A DNA stretch of 64,000 bases, taken from contig CAVTIC010000007.1 of NCBI GenBank assembly GCA_963734685.1, positions 372,001-436,000 on the forward strand, in the 5' to 3' direction. Below, one piece after another: positions 27,426 to 37,205 of the stretch. A program made the position numbers and the translations under genes. The stretch comes from JAOUEA01 sp963734685. GTDB taxonomy: Bacteria; Actinomycetota; UBA4738; HRBIN12. Every line of letters begins with the position of its first letter. Position 1 is the first letter of the stretch. Under the pieces are notes generated by a model. It did not search any database and had not been told where the DNA came from. It saw nothing but the letters and a program-made list of their open reading frames with translations.

Positions 27426-28103
27426 ATGGCATGCGTGCCGACTCCCGAGGAGCGCCTCACGATCGACGTGCCCGACAAGGGCCACGTGAGCGCCGCGTAC
27501 GTGCGGCCGGCCGGGGCGTTCGCCTCGCTCGCCCTGTTCCATGGGGCCGGTGCCGGCTTGGACCACCCGTTCATGGCCGGATTCGCCCGCTCGATCGCCG
27601 ACGACGGTGTCGCGACGCTGCGGTGCAACTTCCCGTACATGGAAGCCGGGAAGCGATCGCCCGATCGTCAGCCGGTTGCCGTGGCGACCGTGCGGGCCGC
27701 GTTCGAGACCGCGGAGGCGCGCGCCGGGAAGGGCGAGCCGATCTGGGTCGGCGGCAAGTCGTTCGGAGGCCGCATGGCCTCGGTCGCCGTCGCCGAGGGC
27801 CTGCCGGCGGCCGGCCTCGTGTTCCTCGGCTACCCGATGCACCCACCCGGCAAGCCGGAACGCGTTCGCGACGAGCATCTGTACGGCATCGAGGTGCCGA
27901 TGCTGTTCATCCAGGGCACCAAGGACCCGTTCGCCACGGCTTCGGTCCTCGAGCCGGTGCTGGCCGAGCTCCCGACGTCCACGCACGTCGCGATCGACGG
28001 CGGCGGTCACTCGCTCGAGCGTTCCCGCAAGGACGACCCGCGCGAGGTGGCGGCCACCCTCGCCCCGCTCGTCGCTGCCTTCATGCGAGGGGAGTCGGCC
28101 TGA
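27426..28103 (+). CDS. KANL3/TEX30-like alpha/beta-hydrolase
   Basis: About 225 residues. Nucleophile elbow GGKSFGGRM, oxyanion strand ALFHGAGAGLDHPF, acid in FIQGTKDPF and catalytic His in GGGHSLERS. The family (small dienelactone-hydrolase-like proteins) has no settled substrate. ATG at 27426 or GTG at 27435 could be the start. Its stop overlaps the next ATG (TGATG), so the next gene is coupled. Confidence 0.78.
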   Translation: MACVPTPEERLTIDVPDKGHVSAAYVRPAGAFASLALFHGAGAGLDHPFMAGFARSIADDGVATLRCNFPYMEAGKRSPDRQPVAVATVRAAFETAEARAGKGEPIWVGGKSFGGRMASVAVAEGLPAAGLVFLGYPMHPPGKPERVRDEHLYGIEVPMLFIQGTKDPFATASVLEPVLAELPTSTHVAIDGGGHSLERSRKDDPREVAATLAPLVAAFMRGESA

Positions 28104-28399
28104 TGCCGCGGAAGAACCGCCGCAACCCCGAGTATTTCCGGGCGCCGGAGGCCGCGGCCCCGCTCAACCGCACGGACGCACCGACCTGGACGCAGGCGCC
28201 CGGCTACGACGTACGCGCCGTCGGAGGGCAGAAGACCTATCGGTGCCCCGGCTGCGACCATGAGGTGCGCGCCGGCATCTGGCACCTCGTCGTGGTGCCG
28301 GTCGGCGACGTCGATTCGCGCCGGCACTGGCACACGGAGTGCTGGCGCCGGGAGCTCCGCCGACTGGGCCTGTACCGCCAACCCCAACCGGAGATGTGA
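28103..28399 (+). CDS. Small zinc-ribbon protein
   Basis: 98 residues. Basic N-terminus (MPRKNRRNPEYFR), then a likely metal site CPGCDHEVRAGIWHL ... HWHTECW and a basic C-terminus. Similar small proteins in actinobacteria are often labelled ATP/GTP-binding without evidence. The ATG overlaps the upstream stop codon. Function unknown. Confidence 0.65.
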   Translation: MPRKNRRNPEYFRAPEAAAPLNRTDAPTWTQAPGYDVRAVGGQKTYRCPGCDHEVRAGIWHLVVVPVGDVDSRRHWHTECWRRELRRLGLYRQPQPEM

Positions 28400-28412
28400 C
28401 GTCGATCGGCGG

Positions 28413-28418
28413 CTACGA
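28413..28418 (+). promoter_or_regulatory. -10 box before the 51-residue zinc protein (leaderless)
   Basis: TACGAT ends 8 bases before the GTG at 28427, the same layout as at 44104 and 46045. Confidence 0.4.
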
Positions 28419-28426
28419 TGCCAACC

Positions 28427-28582
28427 GTGGAACAGCTCAGCATCGAAGGACGCCCCGCGTGCATCCCGGCCTCGGAGTCGAAGCGCCCCCCGTGCGATCT
28501 CTGCGGGCACCCGATGGAACCCGAGCACGCTCACCACAGGTGCCCGGTCTGCCACTACATCATGCCCTGCTGTGGCTGGTGA
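28427..28582 (+). CDS. Very small zinc-finger protein (51 residues)
   Basis: Starting at GTG 28427 the frame encodes VEQLSIEGRPACIP ... PCDLCGHPMEPEHAHHRCPV and ends IMPCCGW. Two CxxC pairs (CDLCG, CPVCH) with intervening His residues form a compact zinc ribbon. The leaderless -10 box and the next start 3 bases after the stop support it as a real gene. Partner and role unknown. Confidence 0.6.
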   Translation: MEQLSIEGRPACIPASESKRPPCDLCGHPMEPEHAHHRCPVCHYIMPCCGW

Positions 28583-28584
28583 CC

Positions 28585-28971
28585 GTGGCTGACGAGGTCC
28601 GCGCTCGCATGTGGGAGGTCGGTGGCCGGCACTACGCGCGGGTGCTCGACGTGTCCGCCTACATCGAGGTCACCGGGGTCAGCCGGAGGGAGTGCCTCGC
28701 CGAGCTGCGCAAGGCAACGGGTGACGACGTCTCGCTCACCGTCGAGGTGGTGCCCGACGTCGTCGGCGTCGCCGAGGCCGCGGAGATCATGGGGTGGGAC
28801 AAGCGCCGCGTCGTGACCTACATCGACCGCGGATCGTTCCCCGAGCCGATCACCGCGCTCGCATCGGGCCGCATCTGGCTCCGCGAGGACGTGCAGGCCT
28901 ACGCCGACGAGTGGCGGGCTCGTCGAGCAGCGAAGGCCGCCGTGGCGCCGATCGGGGATGTCACCCGATGA
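28585..28971 (+). CDS. MerR/AlpA-type helix-turn-helix protein
   Basis: 128 residues. The C-terminal half (VVGVAEAAEIMGWDKRRVVT then YIDRGSFPEPI and SGRIWLREDVQAYADEW) is an excisionase-like winged HTH. The N-terminal half (MWEVGGRHYARVLDVSAYIE) is an unrecognised alpha/beta segment. It might read a small ligand or act as a DNA-binding adaptor. The GTG starts 3 bases after the zinc-finger stop, and the stop overlaps the next ATG (ATGA), so three genes form one operon. Confidence 0.6.
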   Translation: MADEVRARMWEVGGRHYARVLDVSAYIEVTGVSRRECLAELRKATGDDVSLTVEVVPDVVGVAEAAEIMGWDKRRVVTYIDRGSFPEPITALASGRIWLREDVQAYADEWRARRAAKAAVAPIGDVTR

Positions 28972-29648
28972 CGGAGCGGCGCCTGTACCTGATCCGGCAC
29001 GCACGGCCGGACTACACGTCGACCGATCATGCCGAGACCTCTCTCGGCAGGCACTACGACCCGCCCCTCGGCGAGGTCGGGCTGGAGCAGTCGGGGCGGC
29101 TCGCCGACCGCCTCGAGCTGCTTCCGCGTCCCGTCGCGATCTACTCATCGACGCTCGCGCGGGCCCGCCAGACCGCGGAGGTGTTCGCGGAGCGGGTGGG
29201 CATGCCCGTGATCGAACGTGAGGAACTCTGCGAATGGTTCGGCGGCGAGTGGGAGGCCAAGGACTTCGAGCAGATCTTCGCCGAGCATCCCGAAGCGATC
29301 GACCTGTTCCGCAACCAGAATCCCGCCTGGCATCTCGCACCCGGCAGTGAGCGGGGGGACGCGTTCCAACGGCGATGCGTCGCCGCGGTCGAGCGGATCA
29401 TCGCCGAGCACCCCGAGGGCGACATGGTGGTCGTCGCCCACGGCGGGGTGATCAACGCCTACTTCAGCGAGATCCTGGGCATCCGCGACCAGGACATGTT
29501 CTTCCTCCCCGAGAACACGAGCCTGAACACGGTCGTGATCCGCGGCGAGGAACGGCTCGCGTGGTTCCTGTCCGATGCCACCCACCTCACCGATCCGGGG
29601 TGGTTCACGGTGCGTGCGTGGGAACGCGACCTCGCCGAGGGCGGCTGA
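28968..29648 (+). CDS. Histidine phosphatase superfamily protein
   Basis: 226 residues. Phosphoglycerate-mutase-like phosphatase: catalytic His in LIRHARPDY (RHG-type motif), SSTLARARQTAEV, acid in EELCEWFGGEWE and the second His in VVAHGGVI. Substrate unknown. ATG overlaps the stop of the HTH gene. Confidence 0.85.
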   Translation: MTERRLYLIRHARPDYTSTDHAETSLGRHYDPPLGEVGLEQSGRLADRLELLPRPVAIYSSTLARARQTAEVFAERVGMPVIEREELCEWFGGEWEAKDFEQIFAEHPEAIDLFRNQNPAWHLAPGSERGDAFQRRCVAAVERIIAEHPEGDMVVVAHGGVINAYFSEILGIRDQDMFFLPENTSLNTVVIRGEERLAWFLSDATHLTDPGWFTVRAWERDLAEGG

Positions 29649-29657
29649 GCGCCCGCC

Positions 29658-29663
29658 TATACT
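29658..29663 (+). promoter_or_regulatory. Candidate -10 element of the SCP2 gene
   Basis: TATACT in otherwise very GC-rich sequence, 41 bases before the GTG at 29705. No clear -35 box. Confidence 0.4.
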
Positions 29664-29704
29664 CGCCCGCAACCGCTCAGTCCGAGACCGAGGAGACGAC
29701 CGCC

Positions 29705-30088
29705 GTGGCCGTGAAGTTCCTGTCCACCGAGTGGGCCGACGCCGTGAAGGCCCAGCTCAACGCCAACGACGATTTCCGTCAGGCGGCGGCACAACAGCGC
29801 GCCACGATCCAACAGGTGATCACCGCTGCCGAAGGTGACACGCATTACTGGATCGTGATCGCCGACGGTGCGATCGACCTGGGGGTGGGCGACACCGACG
29901 CGCCCGACGCCACGATCACGCAGAGCTACGAGACTGCCGTGAAGCTCGCGAAGAGCGAGCTGTCGGTGATCACCGCCTTCATGACCGGCAAGGTCAAGGT
30001 CGCCGGCAACATGGGACTGCTGATGGGGCTGCAAGGGGCGCTCTCGCAGCTGCCCACGGCGATGCAGGCGGTCGACACCGACTACTGA
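29705..30088 (+). CDS. SCP2 sterol-carrier-like domain protein
   Basis: 127 residues: a single SCP2 domain that binds lipids or fatty-acyl compounds in a hydrophobic tunnel (YWIVIADGAIDLGVGDTDAP, TAFMTGKVKVAGNMGLLMGL). The GKVKV-GNMG signature is clear. It overlaps the end of the convergent thioesterase gene by 7 bases; hotdog thioesterases and SCP2 proteins both handle acyl chains. Confidence 0.8.
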   Translation: MAVKFLSTEWADAVKAQLNANDDFRQAAAQQRATIQQVITAAEGDTHYWIVIADGAIDLGVGDTDAPDATITQSYETAVKLAKSELSVITAFMTGKVKVAGNMGLLMGLQGALSQLPTAMQAVDTDY

Positions 30089-30531
30089 CCCGGTCGGTCG
30101 CTCGCGGGTGGAGGCGAGATCGCGATCGTCACCTGTGCCGTCGCGATCGCCAGGCCGGCCGCGTCGGTGACCTCGGCCCGGGCGAAGGCGAGTCGCCGCC
30201 CGAGCCGCACGATGCGTCCGGTCGCGAGCAACGTGCCGGGGCCCGCGGGCGCGAGGTACTGCATGTCGAGGTTCACCGACACGTGGCGGCTTCCTTCGGG
30301 GATCGCCGAGCGCACCGCGAGCCCGGCGGCGGTATCGGCCAACGTGGCCAGCACGCCTCCGTGCACCGAGCCCTGCAGGTTGCCGTGATCCTCGCGGGCC
30401 TCGAGCCGAAGGTCGACCTCCCCCCCATGCACCTCGACGACGGTGATGCCCATCCACGAATGGAACGCGGACGCTTCCACGCGCCCTCGTATCTCGCGTT
30501 CGACCTGCTCGCCCCCGCTCCGATCCGGCAT
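30082..30531 (-). CDS. PaaI-type hotdog thioesterase
   Basis: 149 residues. Hotdog fold of the PaaI family: GNLQGSVHGGVLATLADTAA contains the HGG motif and the active-site acidic residue (ADTA). It probably hydrolyses aryl- or acyl-CoA thioesters. ATG at 30531 (MPDRSGG) with an upstream GAGGGGG supports the start; an internal ATG at MGITVVEVHG would also give a full domain. Confidence 0.82.
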   Translation of the reverse strand: MPDRSGGEQVEREIRGRVEASAFHSWMGITVVEVHGGEVDLRLEAREDHGNLQGSVHGGVLATLADTAAGLAVRSAIPEGSRHVSVNLDMQYLAPAGPGTLLATGRIVRLGRRLAFARAEVTDAAGLAIATAQVTIAISPPPASDRPGQ

Positions 30532-30660
30532 CCCGATGCCCCCTCGGCTGCGTAGTCTCCCACGGGCCTTCGTTTGACGGTGGGCAGGCCCGAAGGGACA
30601 ATCCCGGCGGACCGCCGAGCGGTCCTGGGGGATCCGATCTCGAGGAACGGGAGGGGAAGC

Positions 30661-31769
30661 ATGCCGAAGTGGCTCCGCATGTTCGCCCTGCCGCTCGTCT
30701 CGCTCTCGCTCGTCGCCGCGGCATGCGGCAGTGACGAGCCGACCGGCGGCGGCGGCAGTGCGACCGATGGCGCAGCGGCCGAGTGCAACGCCGATCTCAG
30801 CGTGGGCGTCGCGCTCGACGTCGGCGGTCTCGGCGACAACGGGTTCAACGACCTCGCCAAGGCAGGTCTCGACAAGGCGATCGCCGACGGCGTCGTCTGC
30901 GAGGAGAACACCGAAGTTCCTCGAGGCCAACTCCGAGGGCACGAACCTCGACGAGAACACGCAGTCCCTGGCCGACGCGGGCTACGACGTCGTCATCGGG
31001 AACGGGTTCGCGTTCAGTGGCGGCATCAACGCGATCGCGCTCGACTATCCTGACGTCTCCTTCGGCATCATCGACGGGTTCGCCGCCTGCGGCACCGCGT
31101 GCGGGTTCGACAACGACGCCGAGGCGATCCCGAACGTGGCCGATCTGACGTTCCAGGAAGAGCAGGGTTCCTACCTGGTGGGCGTGGCGGCGGGCCTGAA
31201 GGCGACCGAGCTCGGCTGCGACACGGTCGGGTTCCTCGGTGGGTCAGACCGTCCCGTTGATCGAGAAGTTCGAGGCGGGCTACGTGGCCGGTGTGGAAGC
31301 ATCGGCGCCCGACGTGAACGTGCTCGTCGAGTACATCGGCGACACGACCAAGGCGTTCGACGACCCGACCCAGGGTGAGGCGCTGTCGAACAAGATGTAC
31401 GACGACGGCGCATGCATCATCTACCACGCCGCAGGCGACTCGGGGAACGGTCTGTTCAAGGCCGCCGCGGCGAAGGAGCAGATCGCGATCGGCGTCGACT
31501 CCGATCAGTACGCGGTCGTCGCGCCGGATCAGGCGCAGTGGATCATGACCTCGATGATCAAGCGGGTCGACACCGCCGTGTACGACACGATCGTGGCCGT
31601 GGGTGACGGGTCGTTCAAGGGTGGGGTCCAGGTGTTCGGCCTCGACGCGGAAGGCATCTCGTACGCGACGTCCAACCCCGACCTGATGGGGCAGGACATC
31701 GTCGACGCGGTCGAGAAGGCGAAGCAGCAGATCATCGACGGCGAGATCGAGCCCCCGACGGAGCCGTAG
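30661..31769 (+). CDS. BMP-family nucleoside-binding lipoprotein (two frameshifts)
   Basis: About 369 residues if read through frame changes near 30915 and 31236, each an apparent extra base. Lipoprotein signal peptide MPKWLRMFALPLVSLSLVAA followed by the lipobox Cys. Domain features of BmpA/PnrA: VALDVGGLGDNGFNDLAKAG, SFGIIDGFA, FLGGQTVPLIEKFEAGY-type segment, YHAAGDSGNGLFKAA, IGVDSDQY. It captures nucleosides outside the membrane for the ABC importer encoded next. Good ribosome site GGGAGGGGAAG. Confidence 0.85.
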
Positions 31770-31789
31770 GCGAGGTCGAAGGCATCTCG

Positions 31790-33321
<1,532 letters not shown>

Positions 33322-33322
<1 letters not shown>

Positions 33323-34539
33323 TGGCGACCCGACAGGTCACCGTGCCGGCCGCAGCGCGAGCCGGCCGGAGTGGGTCGAGAACGTCGGTGGCCAGCTGCT
33401 CGCGCTGCTCACCGCGCTCGGGATCGCGGTGCTGCTCGGTGCGGTCATCATCGTGGCGTACGGGGAGGACCCCTTCACCGTCTACGGCGCGATCCTGAAC
33501 GGATCGTTCGGCGACAGGAACGGGTTCGGCTACGTGCTCGCCAACGCCGGCCCCTTGATCTTCTCGGCGCTGGCCGTGTCGGTCTGTTTCAAGGGCGGCA
33601 TGTTCAACATCGGCGTCGAAGGGCAGTTCATCGTCGGCATGGCCTCGGCCTCGTTCGCGGCGCTGACCTTCACGTCCCTTCCGGCGCCGCTGCTCGTGCC
33701 GATCGTGCTGGCGTTCGGGATGCTGGGCGGCATGGCATGGGCCGCCGTGCCGGCGATCCTCAAGGTGAAGACGGGCGCGCACGAGGTCGTCACGACGATC
33801 ATGATGAACGGCATCGCGGCGAGCTTCGTGGCGTGGGTGATCCGAGGGCCGCTCCGATACGAGGAAACAGGCAACGGCTTCAGCGTGAACCTTCGCACAG
33901 ACCCGTTCCCCGACGCCGCGATGATCCCCGACCTCGGCCATCTCTTCGGCATCAGGCCGAGCGCTCGGCTCTCGTGGGTGCTGCCCCTGGCGATCCTGGT
34001 CGCCGGCATGATCTGGTTCCTGCTCAAGCGAATGCGACTCGGCTTCGAGGCCCGCGCGGTTGGGATCCTCGCCCGGTTCGGCGCAGGCCGGCGGCATCTC
34101 GATCGGCGCGGTGCAGATCAAGCTGTTCCTGGTGTCGGGCGCGCTCGCGGGCCTCGTCGGCATCCAGCAGCTCTTCGCCGACCAGGGGTACCTGCCGGCG
34201 GGGTACGAGGCGGGCATCGGCTTCACGGGCATCGCCGTCGCCTTCCTCGGGCAGAACAACCCGGTGGGCATCATCTTCGCGGCGGTGCTCTGGGGCGTGC
34301 TGGCGCGCGGTGAGACCTCGCTGCAGATCGAGACCGACGTGCCGCGCGAGTTCATCATCATCCTGCAGGGCCTGTTGATCATGTCGGTGGTCGTGACGTA
34401 TCAGGTGGCGAAACGGCGGCTCTTCTCACGCCAGCTCCGCCGGGCCGCGGAGGTCGAAGACATGCAGGACGCTGAGGCGGCCGTCGATATCGAGGGGGCC
34501 GGCGAGCCGCCCGGACCGTCCCGCGAGGTCGATCTCTGA
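33322..34539 (+). CDS. Nucleoside ABC importer, permease subunit 1 (frameshifted)
   Basis: About 405 residues with about nine transmembrane segments (ENVGGQLLALLTALGIAVLL; GPLIFSALAVSVCFKGGMFN; IGVEGQFIVGMASASFAAL). The GMFNIGVEGQ motif is the BMP-type (YufP-like) permease hallmark. ATG overlaps the upstream stop. Frames change near 33360, just after the first dozen codons, and near 34065. The C-terminal cytoplasmic tail is acidic. Confidence 0.82.
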
Positions 34540-35504
34540 TGCCGCTCGGAGACTTCGGCGCCGCGATCGGGATCGCGCTCACCTACTACACGATCATCTA
34601 CCTCACCGGTCTGGGAGGGCTGTTCAGCGAGCGCTCCGGCATCGTGAACATCGGCCTCGAGGGCATGATGATCATCGGCACGGTCACGGGATCCTGGGGG
34701 ACGGCCGAGTTCACCCCGGAGTTCGGCCTGCCGTGGGGCCCGATCATCGGCATCCTGATCGGCATGGCCGCGGGGGCCATCTTCGCGTCGATCCACGCTC
34801 TCGCGACGGTGACCTTCCGCGTCGACCAGATCGTCTCGGGCGTGGTGATCAACCTCGTCGCGATCGGGGTCGCGCGGTTCCTGTCGACGATCTTCTTCGG
34901 GCAGGCCACCCAGTCGGACTCGGGTCAGCCGCGCATGAACACCTTCGACTTCCCGTTGCTCTCGGATCTGCCCTGGGGGCTCGGGAAGGCGTTCCAGGAC
35001 CTCTCGCCGATGGTGATCGTGGCGCTCCTCGCCGTGCTCCCGGCCTGGTACGTGCTCTACAGGACCCGATGGGGGCTGCGGCTGCGCTCGTGCGGCGAGA
35101 ACCCGGAGGCGGCGCGAGCGTTGGGCATCAGGGTCGCGCCGTACCGGTACGAGGGAGTCATGATCTCCGGGGCGCTCGCGGGAGCGGCGGGCGCATTCCT
35201 CGCGGTCGAGGTGAACCTCAGCTGGAACGAGGGACAGACCCAGGGGCTCGGCTTCATCGCCTTGGCGGCACTGATCCTCTCGAACTGGAACCCGATCCGG
35301 TTGATGGCCGCCGCGTTCATCTTCGGCTTCGCGCAAGCGATCCCGCTCCGCCTCGCCGACGCGCCGATCATCGGCGCGATCCCGCCCGAGTTCATCCGCA
35401 TGACCCCGTACGTGGTGACGATCGTCGTGCTGGCCGGATTCGTCGGGAAGGTCAGGCCCCCGGCGGCCGCCGGCAGGGCCTATGAGGGCAGTACGGGCCT
35501 CTAG
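34539..35504 (+). CDS. Nucleoside ABC importer, permease subunit 2
   Basis: 321 residues, intact. YufQ-like permease with the matching motif SGIVNIGLEGMMIIG and about nine membrane segments. The loop ENPEAARALGIRVAPYRYEG is the ATPase-contact (EAA-like) region. ATG overlaps the upstream stop (TGATG). With the two preceding genes it makes a complete nucleoside importer whose products feed the salvage enzyme Upp encoded opposite. Confidence 0.88.
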   Translation: MPLGDFGAAIGIALTYYTIIYLTGLGGLFSERSGIVNIGLEGMMIIGTVTGSWGTAEFTPEFGLPWGPIIGILIGMAAGAIFASIHALATVTFRVDQIVSGVVINLVAIGVARFLSTIFFGQATQSDSGQPRMNTFDFPLLSDLPWGLGKAFQDLSPMVIVALLAVLPAWYVLYRTRWGLRLRSCGENPEAARALGIRVAPYRYEGVMISGALAGAAGAFLAVEVNLSWNEGQTQGLGFIALAALILSNWNPIRLMAAAFIFGFAQAIPLRLADAPIIGAIPPEFIRMTPYVVTIVVLAGFVGKVRPPAAAGRAYEGSTGL

Positions 35505-35519
35505 TCCAGCATGGACTAG
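35501..35519. terminator. Palindrome shared by two convergent stop codons
   Basis: CTAGTCCA-GCA-TGGACTAG is a perfect 8-bp stem with a 3-base loop. It contains the stop codon of the permease gene (plus strand) and the stop codon of upp (minus strand), with no T tract. It could work as a bidirectional terminator or a transcript-end stabiliser. Confidence 0.5.
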
Positions 35520-36142
35520 AACGTGCCGTACAGGCGGTCGCCGAAGTCACCCAGCCCCGGCAGGATGTAGGCGTGCTCGTTGAGCTCGCGGTCGAGCGCG
35601 GCCGCGACGACGGGCACGTCGGGATGTTCGGCGCGCAGGCGCGCGAGCCCCTCGGGCGCTGCGACGACGCAGACGAACGTGATGTCGTCGGCCCCGGCCT
35701 GCTTCACGTAGCCGACCGCGGCGCTACCGCTGCCGCCTGTCGCGAGCATCGGGTCGACCACGAGGGCCTTGCGTCCCACGAGCTCCGGAAGCTTGGCGTA
35801 GTAATCCCGCGGCTCGTGGGTCTCCTCGTCGCGCTCCATGCCGAGGTAGCCGACGACCGCATCGGGGTACAGGTCGGTGACCGCCTCGAGCAGTCCGAGG
35901 CCGGCGCGCAGTACCGGGATCGCGACGACCCGCTTGGCGACCCGGGTTCCCTCGAACGGCTCGAGCGGCGTGTCGACCTTGCGTGGCTCGGTGGCGAGGT
36001 CGCGCGTGGCCTCGGTCACGAGCAGCAACCCGAGGCGGCGCGTGAACGCCCTGTACTCGGCGGGTCCGGTCTCACGATCGCGGAGCCTCGTCAGCAGGTC
36101 GCCGGCGAGCGGGTGATCGAGCACGGTGAGGTCGGCGGTCAT
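35516..36142 (-). CDS. upp: Uracil phosphoribosyltransferase
   Basis: 208 residues, the family's standard length. It makes UMP from uracil and PRPP. The PRPP-binding loop is VVDPMLATGGSGSAA, and the uracil site region is HAYILPGLGDFGDRLYGTF. ATG at 36142 gives the usual N-terminus (LTVLDHPLAGDLLTRLRD). It faces the nucleoside importer operon and fits pyrimidine salvage. Confidence 0.95.
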   Translation of the reverse strand: MTADLTVLDHPLAGDLLTRLRDRETGPAEYRAFTRRLGLLLVTEATRDLATEPRKVDTPLEPFEGTRVAKRVVAIPVLRAGLGLLEAVTDLYPDAVVGYLGMERDEETHEPRDYYAKLPELVGRKALVVDPMLATGGSGSAAVGYVKQAGADDITFVCVVAAPEGLARLRAEHPDVPVVAAALDRELNEHAYILPGLGDFGDRLYGTF

Positions 36143-36198
36143 CGGGCGAAATCCTACGCGAGCGTCACGGGTACCGCACCGAGGGGCATGATGGGCAC

Positions 36199-36996
36199 GT
36201 GCGGTGGCTCGTATGCGCTCTGGTCTCGTCGATCGGTCTCTCGGCGTGCGCGTCATCAGGGAGGGGAACCGGCGCGCCCGTGACCGTCGACGGGGTCACC
36301 CTGCTGACCCATCGGGGAAGCGAGGACGGTGCCTACCCGGCAGGCCTGGGCATCGGGACGCTGACGATCCGTGACGGCTGCATCGCGTTGCGCGGGGAGT
36401 CGGGCCCGCCCGTGTTCGTGTTGTGGGCGCCCGGCTTCGACCTACGGACCCGCGAGGAGAGGATCGAGGTGATCGATCCCGACGGGGAGCTCGTGGCCGG
36501 CGTGGGCGATCCGATCACGCTTGGCGGGGGCTTCACGGATCTCCCCGCCGCGATGTCGGCGACGGGGGATCCGATCCCTCGGCCCTGCCGTGACGACGGC
36601 GTGGAACGCTACTTCTTGGCTGCTCCGGATGCCTGGCCGTTCGCCGAGGCCGACGGGGTCACCCTGCTTCGTCACGGCGGCGACCGGCTCTCGGGCGATC
36701 AGGCTCTGCTCCGAGGCACGCTCGCCGTCGTCGACGGATGCGTCGGCATCGAGGGCGGTCCGTGGCTGCTCTGGCCGATCGACTACGGTCTCAGTCAGGA
36801 CCAGGAACCACCGCTCGAGATCGAGGATGGGCGCCAACGCGTCGTCGCCCGCATCGGCGACCACGTGCGATTGGGCGGCGGCATCGACGATCTCATGCCT
36901 GATCCGGCGGGGCTTCCGGGAGGCATACCCGACGACTGCCGGCACGAGGGCGAGCACTACTGGTACGTGGGTGAGGTCGAGGTCGTTCCCCCATGA
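36199..36996 (+). CDS. Lipoprotein with two internal repeats
   Basis: 265 residues. Signal peptide with lipobox SACAS near residue 17. The mature part contains two copies of the same module of about 115 residues: VTLLTHRGSEDGAYPAG ... VLWAPGFDL ... VGDPITLGGGF and VTLLRHGGDRLSGDQALL ... LLWPIDYGL ... IGDHVRLGGGI, each ended by a Cys-containing segment (PCRDDG / DCRHEG). No family recognised. CATGAT at 36187-36192 lies 6 bases before the GTG, again leaderless. Confidence 0.65.
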   Translation: MRWLVCALVSSIGLSACASSGRGTGAPVTVDGVTLLTHRGSEDGAYPAGLGIGTLTIRDGCIALRGESGPPVFVLWAPGFDLRTREERIEVIDPDGELVAGVGDPITLGGGFTDLPAAMSATGDPIPRPCRDDGVERYFLAAPDAWPFAEADGVTLLRHGGDRLSGDQALLRGTLAVVDGCVGIEGGPWLLWPIDYGLSQDQEPPLEIEDGRQRVVARIGDHVRLGGGIDDLMPDPAGLPGGIPDDCRHEGEHYWYVGEVEVVPP

Positions 36997-37049
36997 TGCG
37001 GGCGCCTCGCTTGCCATCGCCCGCCACTGTCGTTCATCATGGCCGGGTC

Positions 37050-37103
37050 ATGCAGGGCTTCTTCGGCTTCCGGTTCACCTACTTCGGGCGCGACCCGGGG
37101 TAA
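37050..37103 (+). CDS. Leader peptide of the DAHP synthase attenuator
   Basis: A 17-codon frame, MQGFFGFRFTYFGRDPG, with five Phe and one Tyr codon within nine consecutive codons, ending TAA at 37101-37103. It stands 100 bases before the gene for the first enzyme of aromatic amino-acid synthesis, and its last codons overlap one arm of the antiterminator. This is the classic layout of ribosome-mediated attenuation. Ribosomes stalled by lack of Phe-tRNA (or Tyr-tRNA) would favour read-through. Confidence 0.75.
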   Translation: MQGFFGFRFTYFGRDPG

Positions 37104-37160
37104 GTCGCCGGCAGCCATCCAGCGACAGCGGCCCCGGGTCGGTACCCGGGGCTTTCTCGT
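37092..37160 (+). promoter_or_regulatory. Attenuator: antiterminator and terminator hairpins
   Basis: Terminator: GCCCCGGGT (37131-37139), loop CGGT, ACCCGGGGC (37144-37152), followed by TTTCTCG. Antiterminator: GACCCGGGG at 37092-37100, inside the end of the leader peptide, is perfectly complementary to CCCCGGGTC at 37132-37140, so the two structures exclude each other. A ribosome that finishes the peptide covers 37092-37100 and lets the terminator form; one stalled at the Phe codons leaves that segment free. Confidence 0.75.
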
Positions 37161-37205
37161 CCCGACGTGCCGTCACCGGGCGAGGGCGAAGGGAACGCGA
37201 GCGCC

